In this document: positions 34,113 to 42,637 of the stretch, one piece after another
Position numbering within the stretch: the stretch's first letter is position 1
How the letters are laid out: each line of letters starts with the position of its first letter
NCBI RefSeq assembly: GCF_041051975.1
Contig: NZ_CP163435.1
Coordinates: 8,524,501-8,588,500 of the forward strand
DNA length: 64,000 nt
Reading direction: 5' to 3'
DNA from: Streptomyces sp. R21
GTDB lineage: Bacteria; Actinomycetota; Actinomycetes; Streptomycetales; Streptomycetaceae
Position numbers and translations under genes: made by a program
The notes under the pieces: model-generated
The model's input: the letters and a program-made list of their open reading frames with translations, nothing else
Database searches by the model: none
Told to the model about the DNA's origin: nothing

Positions 34113-34223
34113 GTCAGACCAGGCACTCTCCCGAGGCGCTCTCCCACTCGTGGGAACGATGGCCTGCACGGCAATCGCGCGGGAGCCCATGCCGGCGAAT
34201 AAAAGCGAACAAAGGGGACAGCC

Positions 34224-34397
34224 ATGAGCGTCGGACAGACGATCAAGCACAAGACACAGGCGTTCAAGGGCCGGATCACCGAACGTATCGGCCGGACCAC
34301 CCGCAACCGGCGGCTGCAGCGCGAAGGCAGGACCGACCGGGTCTCCGGAAACCTGAAGCAGTCCGGCGACAAGGCCAAGAAGGCCTTCAGGCGCTGA
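34224..34397 (+). CDS. CsbD-like small stress protein
   Basis: A 57-residue, highly basic protein with the CsbD layout: KHKTQAFKGRITERIGRTT, then DRVSGNLKQSGDKAKKAFRR. The family is induced by general stress (sigma-B regulon in Bacillus, similar in Streptomyces) and its molecular role is unknown. The ATG has AAAGGGGA upstream. It closes the stress/envelope island. Confidence 0.85.
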   Translation: MSVGQTIKHKTQAFKGRITERIGRTTRNRRLQREGRTDRVSGNLKQSGDKAKKAFRR

Positions 34398-34450
34398 CCA
34401 CATACGCCCCGGGTGGTGCCCACGTCACGTGGACGCCATCCGGCAGGCCA

Positions 34451-34684
34451 ACCCGGAATCAGTCCACAGACCGGCGGAGGGCCCTCAAACACCGCTTCGG
34501 ACCCGAGTACGACCGCGCAGTCGCCGACCACGACAGGTTCGTCGAATCACCGCAGAACGCGGTCACCGAGGCCGACGCACTCCTCGCACACCCGGCGAAG
34601 GACCGGGGCTTCCCCGGTGAACAGTTCGAGGAGCAGCTCGGCGCCCTCTCAGTCCACCACCCCGACCACGTCCGCGGCTACCGC
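34451..34684 (+). pseudogene. Remnant of a common Streptomyces hypothetical protein gene
   Basis: An open frame without a start reads DRRRALKHRFGPEYDRAVADHD, then RFVESPQNAVTEADALLA, then FPGEQFEEQLGALSVHHPDHVRGYRR. In intact members of this family the two conserved blocks (RFGPEYDR and FVDDP-AVTEAD) are separated by about 30-40 residues; here they adjoin, implying an internal deletion. The N-terminal half is missing. Confidence 0.6.
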
Positions 34685-34748
34685 AGAATGCGCGGCGGCT
34701 GCCCGCGGCCATGGCGGCACCGAGGAGATGCGCGGGGCCATGGTCGAA

Positions 34749-34970
34749 GCGCGGTGCCGGCCGAGATTCCGAAACCGGCGGCGATCCGGGCGAGGGGCTC
34801 GTGCTTGCGCAGGTACACCAGAGGGAGCGGGGCACGCTGGGGCGCCAGGAGCTTGCAGCGGCGGTGACCCTCGCGGGTGACGATGAGCGTCGTGAGCCGC
34901 TCGATGAGCGCGTGGGGCAGGTCGAGTGCGGCAGGATGAGGGCCAACAAGGCTCCTGTGCCGATGGGTTG
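34749..34970 (-). mobile_element. IS5-type transposase N-terminal fragment
   Basis: The minus strand encodes HPAALDLPHALIERLTTLIVTREG, CKLLAPQRAPLPLVYLRKHEPLARIAAGFGIS and AGTA. This is the N-terminal HTH part of a transposase family common in Streptomyces (DDE type, IS5-like). The DDE catalytic part is absent and no terminal inverted repeats were found. It is a dead scar. Confidence 0.65.
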
Positions 34971-35268
34971 AGGCTTCGAACAGCTCCCTCAACGGCACGG
35001 GAGCCTTGTGTGTTGTGGCCACGGCGCCGGTCGCCCGAACGGTGGCCGCCCTGAAAGACCTCATTGGTGGACGGCCCGATATCACGGGCTTGGCGGTGGG
35101 AGGGGGCGGTAATGGGAAAGGACTTTCAATTCCCAGGGCGATCTGAGGTGGGTGGTGGATCAGGGGGCCACATGCGTTAGCGTGGCGAGCGTTGACGGCG
35201 AGCCCCGTGCTGGTTCGTGCTGGTCTTAGAGGCGCAGTAGGGGCAAACGTGCAGGTCAGGGCTATTTC

Positions 35269-36432
35269 ATGAGAATACTGCACACTTCCGACTGGCATCT
35301 GGGCCGGGCGTTCCACCGGGTGAACATGCTCGGTGCCCAGGCCGGGTTCATCGGCCATCTCGTCACCACCGTGCGCGAGCGCGGCGTGGACGCGGTGGTC
35401 GTGTCGGGTGATGTGTACGACAGGGCGGTGCCGCCGCTCGCCGCGGTCGAACTCTTCGACGACGCCCTGCACCGGCTGGCCGACCTCGGTGTGCCCACGG
35501 TGATGATCTCCGGGAACCATGACTCCGCGCGCCGGCTCGGCGTCGGAGCCGGGCTGATCGGCCGGGCGGGCATCCACCTGCGCACCGACGCCGCGGCCTG
35601 CGGCACCCCGGTCGTGCTCGCCGACGCCCACGGCGACGTGGCCTTCTACGGACTGCCGTATCTGGAGCCCGCGCTGGTGAAGGACGAGTTCGGCGTCGAG
35701 AAGGCGGGCCACGAAGCGGTGCTCGCCGCCGCCATGGAGCGGGTCCGCGCCGACCTGGCCACGCGCGCGCCGGGCACCCGTTCCGTCGTCCTCGCCCATG
35801 CCTTCGTCACCGGCGGTGAGGCCAGCGAAAGCGAGCGGGACATCACGGTCGGCGGAGTCGCCGCCGTACCCGCAGGCGTCTTCGACGGTGTCGACTACAC
35901 CGCGCTCGGCCATCTGCACGGCAGCCAGACCATCACCGAGCGCGTGCGCTACTCGGGCTCCCCGTTGCCGTACTCGTTCTCGGAGGCCGACCACCGCAAG
36001 ACCATGTGGCTCGTGGACCTGGGCCCCGACGGCTCGCTGAGCGCCGAGCGGATCGACTGCCCCGTCCCGCGAGCCCTCGCCCGCGTCCGGGGACGGCTGG
36101 AGGACCTGCTCGCCGACCCCGCGCTGGAGCGGCACGAGGACGCCTGGGTCGAGGCGACGCTCACCGACCCGGTGCGCCCGGCCGAGCCCATGGCCCGGCT
36201 CACCGAGCGCTTCCCGCACGCCATCAGCCTCGCCTTCGACCCGGACCGCGACCCCGACGACCCGGACGTCTCCTACGCCCGGCGCCTGGAGGGCCGGGGC
36301 GACCAGCAGATCGCCGAGGACTTCGTGACCCATGTGCGCGGCGCGGGCCCCGACACCCGTGAACAGGCGGTGCTGCGCGACGCGTTCGACGCCGTTCGCG
36401 CCGACGAGGCCGTCCGGGAGGTCGCCCGGTGA
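35269..36432 (+). CDS. sbcD: Exonuclease subunit SbcD
   Basis: A 387-residue Mre11-type nuclease. Metallophosphoesterase motifs are in order: TSDWHLG (DxH), VSGDVYDR (GDxxD), ISGNHDS (GNHD), VLAHAFV and LGHLHG. It forms the SbcCD complex, which opens hairpins and degrades DNA ends using Mn2+. The ATG begins MRILHTSDWHLG, the usual family start. The stop overlaps the GTG of sbcC by 4 bases, so the subunits are made together. Confidence 0.95.
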   Translation: MRILHTSDWHLGRAFHRVNMLGAQAGFIGHLVTTVRERGVDAVVVSGDVYDRAVPPLAAVELFDDALHRLADLGVPTVMISGNHDSARRLGVGAGLIGRAGIHLRTDAAACGTPVVLADAHGDVAFYGLPYLEPALVKDEFGVEKAGHEAVLAAAMERVRADLATRAPGTRSVVLAHAFVTGGEASESERDITVGGVAAVPAGVFDGVDYTALGHLHGSQTITERVRYSGSPLPYSFSEADHRKTMWLVDLGPDGSLSAERIDCPVPRALARVRGRLEDLLADPALERHEDAWVEATLTDPVRPAEPMARLTERFPHAISLAFDPDRDPDDPDVSYARRLEGRGDQQIAEDFVTHVRGAGPDTREQAVLRDAFDAVRADEAVREVAR

Positions 36433-39428
36433 GGCTGCACCGGCTGGACATCCAGGCCTTCGGCCCCTTCGGCGGGGCGCAGAGCGTCGACTTCGACGAG
36501 CTGTCGGCCGCCGGCATCTTCCTGCTGCACGGCCCGACCGGCGCGGGCAAGACCTCCGTCCTCGACGCGGTCTGCTTCGCGCTGTACGGGGCGGTGCCCG
36601 GCGCTCGCCAGAGCGGCCAGGGCCTGACCCTGCGCAGCGACCACGCCGCTCCCGCGACGCGCACCGAGATCCGCCTCGAACTCACCGTCGCCGGACGCCG
36701 GTTGGAGGTCACCCGGCAGCCGCCCTGGGAGCGCCCCAAGAAGCGCGGCACGGGCACGACCACCGACAAGGCGCAGAGCTGGCTGCGCGAGTACGACGCC
36801 ACGGCGGGCGCCTGGAAGGACCTCAGCCGCTCCCACCAGGAGATCGGCGAGGAGATCACCCAGCTGCTCGGTATGAGCCGCGAGCAGTTCTGCCAGGTCG
36901 TGCTCCTGCCCCAGGGCGACTTCGCGCGCTTCCTGCGGGCCGACGCCGAGGCCCGCGGCAAGCTGCTGGGCCGCCTCTTCGACACGCACCGCTTCGCCGA
37001 GGTCGAAAAGCGCCTCGCCGAGCGGCGGCGCGCGGCCGAGGCCGAGGTGCGCGACGGGGACGCGGCGCTGCTCGCCGACGCCCACCGTATGCAGCAGGCC
37101 GCCGGGGATACCGCCGAGTCGCCGCTGCCCGACCTCGCGCCCGGCGATCCGGGCGTCGCCGAGACCGTGCTGGCCTGGGCCGCCGTCGCCCGCAGCACCG
37201 CCCGTGAACGGCTCACCCTCGCCCACTGCGCCCGCACGGCCGCCGCCTCCGCGCACGCCGCAGCCGACCGCGCGCTCGACGACGTCCGCGAACTGGTCCG
37301 GCTGCAGCGCCGGTTCACCGAGGCGCGGGAGCGCGCCGGGCGCCTGGAGGAGCGGGCCGACGCCCACCGGGAGGCGCAGGCCCGGATGGAGCGCGCCCGC
37401 AAGGCCGAGACCGTGGCCCCCGCACTCGACCTGCGCGAGGCCACCGAGGCCGAGCACCGGAGCGCGGCCACCGAGGAGGCCCGCGCGCGTGCCGTGCTGC
37501 CCGGGACGTTCGCCGACGCCGGCGCGCCGGGGCTCGCCTCGGCGGCACGGCGGGCCGCCGAGGAACTGGGCGGCCTGGAGTCGGCCCGCCGAGCCGAGCA
37601 GCGACTGTCCGATCTCGTCGCCGAGCGCGCCGACCTGGACCGCCAGGAGCGCGCCGACGGGGACGTCCTGCACGAGGCGGAGAGCTGGCTCGCCGAATGG
37701 GACGCCACCCGCGCGGACCTCCAGGCTCGCATCGAGTCCGCACAGCAGGCCGCGACCCGGGCCGAGCAGCTGGCCGTCCAGCGCGAGCCCGCTCAGCAGC
37801 GGCTCAGGGCGGCCCGCCAGGCCGACCAGTTCGCCGCCGATATCGAGGCGACGCAGGCGCAGGTGCTCGCCTCGACCGAACGCGCCCTGAAGGCACACGC
37901 CCGCTGGCTCGATCTCAAGGAACAGCGGCTGAACGGGATCGCCGCCGAGCTGGCCGCGAACCTCACCGACGGCGAACCCTGCGCCGTCTGCGGAGCCACC
38001 GAACACCCGGCCCCCGCGCGCAAGGTCGCCGGACACGTCGACCGCGAGGCGGAGGAAAGCGCACTGGCCGAATACCAGCGCGCGGACGAGCGGCGCGTCG
38101 AGGACGAGCGCCGCCTCGGTGTCGTACGCGAGGCATGGTCCGCCGCCAGGGCGGAGGCGGGCGACACGCCCACTGCCCGACTCGACGAGCAGGTCGAGGA
38201 GTTGGAGCGGCTCCACGCCGAGGCGCGCCAAGGCGCCTCCGGCCTGCATCCCGCGCACGAAGAGCTGAGAGCAGCCGAGCAGGAGCGCGAACGGCGTGCG
38301 GCCGCCCTGCAGCAGGCGGCGGTCAGGGCCGCGTCCCGAGTCGCCCACCGGGAGCGGCTCGACCGCGAAAAGGCCTCCCTGGAGCAGGAGTTGGAGCAGG
38401 CCCGTGGCAGCGCCGACAGCGTGACCGCGCGCGCTGCACAGCTGGAGCGGGAGGCCGCACGGCTCACCCAGGCCGCGGACGCGGCCCGTACCACCGAGCT
38501 GACCGCCCAGCGCCTCAAGGACGCCGACGCCCGGCTCGCCGACGCGGCCTTTCGCGCCGGGTTCGAGACACCGGCGGCCGCGGCGGCCGCGCTCCTCGAC
38601 GACGCGGCCCACCGCGATCTCCAACGCCGCCTGGACGCCTGGCAGTCGGAGGAGGCGGCGGTCCGCGCGGTGCTCGCCGAGGCCGAGACGGCGGCCGCCG
38701 CCCAGCGGCCGCCCGCCGACCTGCGGGAGGCCGAGCAGCTCGCCGAGTCAGCTGCCCGACGGCTCCAGGAGACCGCATCCGGGCAGGACGCGGCCGCCCG
38801 CCGCTGCATCGAACTCGACCGGCTGTCATCGCAGGCGGCGGCCTCCGTACGACGGCTCGGCCCGCTGCGCGACGAGTACGACCGGGTGGCCCGCATGGCC
38901 GCCCTCGCCGCGGGCACCTCCGCGGACAACGAACGCAAGATGCGCCTGGAGTCCTACGTCCTCGCCGCCCGTCTGGAGCAGGTCGCCGCGGCCGCGACCG
39001 TGCGGCTCCAGCGCATGTCCTCCGGGCGCTACACCCTCGTCCACTCCGCCGACCGCGCGGGCCGAGGCCGCAGCGGGCTCGGCCTCCACGTCGTGGACGC
39101 CTGGACCGGCCGTGAACGCGACACGGCGACGCTGTCGGGCGGCGAGACGTTCTTCGCCTCGCTCGCACTGGCCCTGGGCCTCGCGGACGTCGTCACCGAC
39201 GAGGCCGGCGGCGTACGGCTCGACACGCTCTTCATCGACGAGGGCTTCGGCAGCCTCGACGACCAGACCCTCGACGAGGTCCTGGACGTCCTCGACTCGC
39301 TGCGTGAGCGCGACCGCAGCGTCGGCATCGTCAGCCATGTCGCCGATCTGCGGCGCCGCATCCACGCGCAGCTGGAGATCGTCAAGGAGAGAACGGGGTC
39401 GGTCGTACGCCAGCGGGGCGTGCGCTGA
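36429..39428 (+). CDS. sbcC: Exonuclease ATPase subunit SbcC
   Basis: A 999-residue Rad50-like ATPase. Walker A GPTGAGKT lies at residues 35-42; long Ala/Glu/Arg-rich coiled coils flank a zinc hook CAVC at residues 518-521; the ABC signature LSGGET and Walker B LDTLFIDEGFGSLD lie near the end. It powers the SbcD nuclease. The GTG start overlaps the sbcD stop. No obvious damage. Confidence 0.95.
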   Translation: MRLHRLDIQAFGPFGGAQSVDFDELSAAGIFLLHGPTGAGKTSVLDAVCFALYGAVPGARQSGQGLTLRSDHAAPATRTEIRLELTVAGRRLEVTRQPPWERPKKRGTGTTTDKAQSWLREYDATAGAWKDLSRSHQEIGEEITQLLGMSREQFCQVVLLPQGDFARFLRADAEARGKLLGRLFDTHRFAEVEKRLAERRRAAEAEVRDGDAALLADAHRMQQAAGDTAESPLPDLAPGDPGVAETVLAWAAVARSTARERLTLAHCARTAAASAHAAADRALDDVRELVRLQRRFTEARERAGRLEERADAHREAQARMERARKAETVAPALDLREATEAEHRSAATEEARARAVLPGTFADAGAPGLASAARRAAEELGGLESARRAEQRLSDLVAERADLDRQERADGDVLHEAESWLAEWDATRADLQARIESAQQAATRAEQLAVQREPAQQRLRAARQADQFAADIEATQAQVLASTERALKAHARWLDLKEQRLNGIAAELAANLTDGEPCAVCGATEHPAPARKVAGHVDREAEESALAEYQRADERRVEDERRLGVVREAWSAARAEAGDTPTARLDEQVEELERLHAEARQGASGLHPAHEELRAAEQERERRAAALQQAAVRAASRVAHRERLDREKASLEQELEQARGSADSVTARAAQLEREAARLTQAADAARTTELTAQRLKDADARLADAAFRAGFETPAAAAAALLDDAAHRDLQRRLDAWQSEEAAVRAVLAEAETAAAAQRPPADLREAEQLAESAARRLQETASGQDAAARRCIELDRLSSQAAASVRRLGPLRDEYDRVARMAALAAGTSADNERKMRLESYVLAARLEQVAAAATVRLQRMSSGRYTLVHSADRAGRGRSGLGLHVVDAWTGRERDTATLSGGETFFASLALALGLADVVTDEAGGVRLDTLFIDEGFGSLDDQTLDEVLDVLDSLRERDRSVGIVSHVADLRRRIHAQLEIVKERTGSVVRQRGVR

Positions 39429-39470
39429 CGACGGGGCCGGGGGAGGGCCGCCGGTCGTGGAAGCTCCGCT

Positions 39471-39917
39471 TCAGTGGCCCAGCGGGCGGCGGGGCAGCGG
39501 CGAGGAGTAGACGACGCTCGTGGTCACCGACCCCAGGGCGCCGAGCTTGCCCGACACCTCCTCCAGGTGGCTCATCGAGCGCGCCGCGACCTTGATGACG
39601 AAGCAGTCGTCGCCCGTGACATGATGCGCCTCCAGGACCTCGGGCGTCACGGCGACCAGATCGTGGAACGGTTTGTAGTTGCCGGTCGGGTACCGCAGCC
39701 GGACGAACGCGAGGATCGGCAGGCCCAGCCGCTCCGGGTCGACGACGGCCGCGTATCCCTGGATGACGCCCGCTTCCTCCAGGCGGCGCACCCGCTCGGT
39801 GACCGCGCTCGCGGACATCGCGACGGCACGGGCCAGCTCGGCGAAACTGGCCCTGCCCTCGCGCTGGAGGACATCGAGGATGCGCCAATCGGTGGCGTCC
39901 GGGGAATACGCGGTCAT
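39471..39917 (-). CDS. Lrp/AsnC family regulator 1
   Basis: A 148-residue regulator. The HTH is TDWRILDVLQREGRASFAELARAVAMSASAVTERVRRLEEAGVIQGY, and the C-terminal RAM/ACT-like ligand domain begins VVDPERLGLPILAFVRLRY. It diverges from the rhodanese gene and an inverted repeat lies between them, so it probably controls that gene. ATG at 39917 is chosen; 12 further codons upstream are less likely. Confidence 0.9.
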   Translation of the reverse strand: MTAYSPDATDWRILDVLQREGRASFAELARAVAMSASAVTERVRRLEEAGVIQGYAAVVDPERLGLPILAFVRLRYPTGNYKPFHDLVAVTPEVLEAHHVTGDDCFVIKVAARSMSHLEEVSGKLGALGSVTTSVVYSSPLPRRPLGH

Positions 39918-39971
39918 GTGCGAGAGATACCAGAGGAATCCCCGGCGGATCAAGAGTGATGCCGTGGATCA

Positions 39972-40004
39972 CCACTTCTCCAAGTGGATCAACGAACGTA
40001 GATT
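39972..40004 (+). promoter_or_regulatory. Operator-like repeat and -10 box before the rhodanese gene
   Basis: CCACTT-CTCC-AAGTGG (39972-39987) is a perfect 6-4-6 inverted repeat flanked by GATC on both sides. TAGATT (39999-40004) downstream fits a -10 box, which would place the repeat over the -35. It is a good candidate site for the divergent Lrp regulator. Confidence 0.5.
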
Positions 40005-40078
40005 TCTGGTCAGGAAGTCCCGACAGGCCGATGCGGCACCACGCACCGGGTACGGCGGGACCGGGAGGGAAAGCCACC

Positions 40079-40576
40079 ATGACCACGACCACCGAGACCA
40101 GCACCTCGACCGCCGTGAACCCCGTTCTGCGCGTCGCCCCGGCGTCCCCCGCCGCGGCTGCCGCCTACTTCGGTGCGAGCCTCGCCTTCCACGCGGACGT
40201 GTCCGACGTGGCCGGCGCCCTCGCGGCCGGTGGCGACCCGGGCTTCGTCGTCCTCGACTCCCGCTCCACCGCGTCCTGGGACCAGGGACACGTGCCCGGC
40301 GCGATCCACCTGCCCACCGCGCTCATCCCCGAACAGGCCGAGCAGCTCCTCGACAAGTCGGTGCCCGTCGTCACGTACTGCTGGGGCCCCGGCTGCAACG
40401 GCGCCACCCGCGCGGCCCTCGCCCTCGCCGAACTCGGCTTCCAGGTCAAGGAGATGCTCGGCGGCTTCGAGTACTGGGTGCGTGAGGGCTTCGAGTTCGA
40501 GACCTGGGAGGGCCGCGAGCGGCGCGACGCCGACACGCTGACCGCGCCGGTGGACGCCGAGGACTGCGGCTGCTGA
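40079..40576 (+). CDS. Rhodanese domain protein
   Basis: A 165-residue protein with one rhodanese domain at residues 45-145: FVVLDSRSTASWDQGHVPGAIHLPT and the active-site loop VTYCWGPGCNGATRAA with the catalytic Cys. It should transfer sulfane sulfur or act in redox. A C-terminal DCGC motif adds a Cys pair. GGGAGGG precedes the ATG. The divergent Lrp gene suggests regulation by an amino acid or sulfur compound. Confidence 0.88.
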   Translation: MTTTTETSTSTAVNPVLRVAPASPAAAAAYFGASLAFHADVSDVAGALAAGGDPGFVVLDSRSTASWDQGHVPGAIHLPTALIPEQAEQLLDKSVPVVTYCWGPGCNGATRAALALAELGFQVKEMLGGFEYWVREGFEFETWEGRERRDADTLTAPVDAEDCGC

Positions 40577-40592
40577 ACTCCCTTGCCGGACA

Positions 40593-40624
40593 CGGATGTT
40601 GACGGTACATCCGGCGTGTAGCTT
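40593..40624 (+). promoter_or_regulatory. Inverted repeat and -10 box before the Imm21 gene
   Basis: CGGATGT and ACATCCG (40593-40599, 40607-40613) form a 7-7-7 inverted repeat. TAGCTT (40619-40624) follows and is 6 bases before the ATG at 40631, a leaderless-type layout. The repeat could also act as a weak terminator for the rhodanese gene. Confidence 0.45.
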
Positions 40625-40630
40625 CTGCGC

Positions 40631-41146
40631 ATGGTGAGATACGCGGACCCAGGTGCGGTCGAGTGGGTGGAGTCGGGCGGCGGGCCGCTCATAGCGATCC
40701 CGGAGGTCGTGCTGCCGTTCTGGTCGGGCGCGGACGGCGACGACCTGTCGTCCGACTACGACCGGGCCTGCGAGGTCGACGGTTCCATCGGCCTCGTGCC
40801 CGTCGGGGACAGCAGAGCCCTGGTCCTCGGCGACGAACCGGCCTCCACCTCCTACCTGCCGGAGCACGCCACCTTCGTACGGTGGTGCGCGGCAGCGTCC
40901 GAGGCCGACGTGCTGTCCGGCGTCCCGGCCGCGCTCGCGTCGGCGGCGTGGCAGCCCGAGGTGCGGTGGAAGGTGCCGGGCGCCGTGGTCCTGTTCGACG
41001 CGGCCTGGCCGGGACCCGCCTCGGCACGCACGGGCCATCTCAGGGTTCCGCTGGCGCCGGGGGCGTACGCGGTGCGTGCGGCGTACGTCGAGCCGGGGCC
41101 CGAGACCTGGCTCGGACTCGTACAACTGCGACGGCTCGCGGACTGA
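40631..41146 (+). CDS. Imm21 family immunity protein (orphan)
   Basis: A 171-residue protein matching the Imm21 family: VEWVESGGGPLIAIPE near the start, DYDRACEVDGSIGLVPVG in the middle and ALVLGDEPASTSYLPEHATFVRW. Imm21 proteins are predicted to neutralise polymorphic toxins. No toxin gene is adjacent, so it is an orphan or has another role. It appears leaderless. A lone Imm21 in Streptomyces is common, which weakens a toxin link. Confidence 0.83.
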   Translation: MVRYADPGAVEWVESGGGPLIAIPEVVLPFWSGADGDDLSSDYDRACEVDGSIGLVPVGDSRALVLGDEPASTSYLPEHATFVRWCAAASEADVLSGVPAALASAAWQPEVRWKVPGAVVLFDAAWPGPASARTGHLRVPLAPGAYAVRAAYVEPGPETWLGLVQLRRLAD

Positions 41147-41249
41147 CCGGGTCCCGCCCGGGCTCCGCTGGGGCAGAGGGCCTTGGGGTCGTCCGCCCCG
41201 CGGGAATTCAGGTGCGCGGACCGTAACCGTCCGGGCATCATGCTCGACC

Positions 41250-42095
41250 ATGCCCCAACTCCCGCCCCCTGCCCCCGAAGAGCTCCGCCGCGACCCCCTT
41301 CCGCTGCGCGGGCGCACGGCCCTGGTGACCGGCGCCAGCCGACGCGGAGGCATCGGCTTCGCCGTGGCCCGCCGCCTCGCCGCGTACGGCGCGAGCGTGT
41401 ATCTGCACCACCATGTGCCGCACGACGTCGACATGCCCTGGGGCGGCGACAGTCCCGAGGCCGTGGCCGCCGGTGTGCGCGAGGTGCTCGGCGACCCCGA
41501 GGCCCGGGTCGTCGACGGGCCCGGCGACCTCGCCGACCCGGCGGGCCCGGCCCGGTTGGTCGAGACGGCCGCGGAGGCGCTCGGCGGACGGCTCGACATC
41601 CTCGTCGCCAACCACGCGCTCAGCGGATCCGACGGCACTCTCGACACGATCGACGCCGCGATGCTCGACGCGCACTGGGCGGTCGACGCCCGCTCGGTGC
41701 TCCTGCTCGTGCAGGCGTACGGCCGACTGCGCGCCGCACAGCCACCCGGTACGCCGGGCGGTCGCGTCGTCATGATGACCTCCGGCCAGGACATCGCGGG
41801 AGGCATGCCGGGCGAGATCGCGTACGCCCTGCAGAAGGGCGCCCTCGCCTCGATCACCCGGTCGCTGGCGAGCGCGCTCGCCGAGCGGGCCGTCACCGTG
41901 AACACCGTCAACCCCGGTCCCGTGGACACGGATTACCTGTCCGGCGACGACTACGCGGCCGTCGCCGCGATGTTCCCCGCGGGCCGCTGGGGGATGCCGG
42001 ACGACCCCGCCCGCCTCATCGCCTGGCTCGCCACGGACGAGGCGCAATGGATCACCGGGCAGGTCATCGACTCGGAGGGCGGCTTCCGCCGCTGA
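41250..42095 (+). CDS. Short-chain dehydrogenase/reductase
   Basis: A 281-residue SDR. Cofactor loop ALVTGASRRGGIGFAVARR, the NAG-like ANHALSG, the catalytic Ser region VVMMTSGQ and the YALQK (YxxxK) pair are all present. The end (ITGQVIDSEGGFRR) is typical of ketoacyl reductase-like SDRs. Substrate unknown. The ATG of MPQLPPPAPEELRRDPLPLRG is chosen, as the fold starts about 20 residues later. Confidence 0.88.
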   Translation: MPQLPPPAPEELRRDPLPLRGRTALVTGASRRGGIGFAVARRLAAYGASVYLHHHVPHDVDMPWGGDSPEAVAAGVREVLGDPEARVVDGPGDLADPAGPARLVETAAEALGGRLDILVANHALSGSDGTLDTIDAAMLDAHWAVDARSVLLLVQAYGRLRAAQPPGTPGGRVVMMTSGQDIAGGMPGEIAYALQKGALASITRSLASALAERAVTVNTVNPGPVDTDYLSGDDYAAVAAMFPAGRWGMPDDPARLIAWLATDEAQWITGQVIDSEGGFRR

Positions 42096-42147
42096 TGCCC
42101 GAAGAAGTCGCTGATCATGAGGTGATTCCCCGTGGTGGGATGTCGTA

Positions 42148-42594
42148 ATGAGCCGTGAAGACACCGCGACGAGCCCCGAGTCGAGAAGCGAAACCGCCGC
42201 GCCCGAGGTGAGCCTCGCGGTCCGCCCGCCCCTCTCCGACGAGGAGCTCAACGCGCTCTTCGCCGCCGCATGGCCGCAGCACGCACCCACCCGGTTCGGG
42301 CCGGTGCTGGCGCGGAGCCTGGCGTGGATCGCGGCCCGCGATGCCGCCGGCCGGCTGGTCGGTTACGTCAATGTCGCCGGCGACGGCGGCCTGCACGCCT
42401 TCGTGTTGGACACGACGGTCCACCCCGAAGCGCAGCGGCGCGGCCTCGGCCGGAGCCTCGTGCGGGCCGCCGCCCAGGAGGCACGCGCCCGGGGAGCGCA
42501 GTGGCTGCACGTCGACTACGAAGCCGAGTGGGAGCCGTTCTACGCGAGCTGCGGATTCCGGGACACGGCGGCCGGGCTCATGGCGCTGGCCTGA
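42148..42594 (+). CDS. GNAT family acetyltransferase
   Basis: A 148-residue GNAT protein. VGYVNVAGDGGLHAFVLDTTVHPEAQRRGLGRSLVRAAAQEARARG is a full acetyl-CoA-binding motif A. HVDYEAEWEPFYASCGFRDT is motif B. Substrate unknown. It lies 52 bases after the SDR gene and may share its transcript. Confidence 0.87.
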   Translation: MSREDTATSPESRSETAAPEVSLAVRPPLSDEELNALFAAAWPQHAPTRFGPVLARSLAWIAARDAAGRLVGYVNVAGDGGLHAFVLDTTVHPEAQRRGLGRSLVRAAAQEARARGAQWLHVDYEAEWEPFYASCGFRDTAAGLMALA

Positions 42595-42637
42595 GCCCGG
42601 CCGCCGTACTCCGCACGACCCGCGCAACCCGGATCGG

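Larger units (their letters stand above)
34398..35268. other. Degenerate region between CsbD and sbcD
   Basis: An 871-base stretch without an intact gene. It contains the remnant of a Streptomyces protein gene (34451-34684), an IS5-type transposase fragment (34749-34970), and about 300 further bases (34971-35268) where nothing is recognised apart from the upstream region of sbcD. Confidence 0.6.

Noticed and set aside
37697..39115. 472-codon plus-strand frame inside sbcC
   Set aside because: Out-of-frame shadow of the SbcC coiled-coil and C-terminal ATPase coding sequence.
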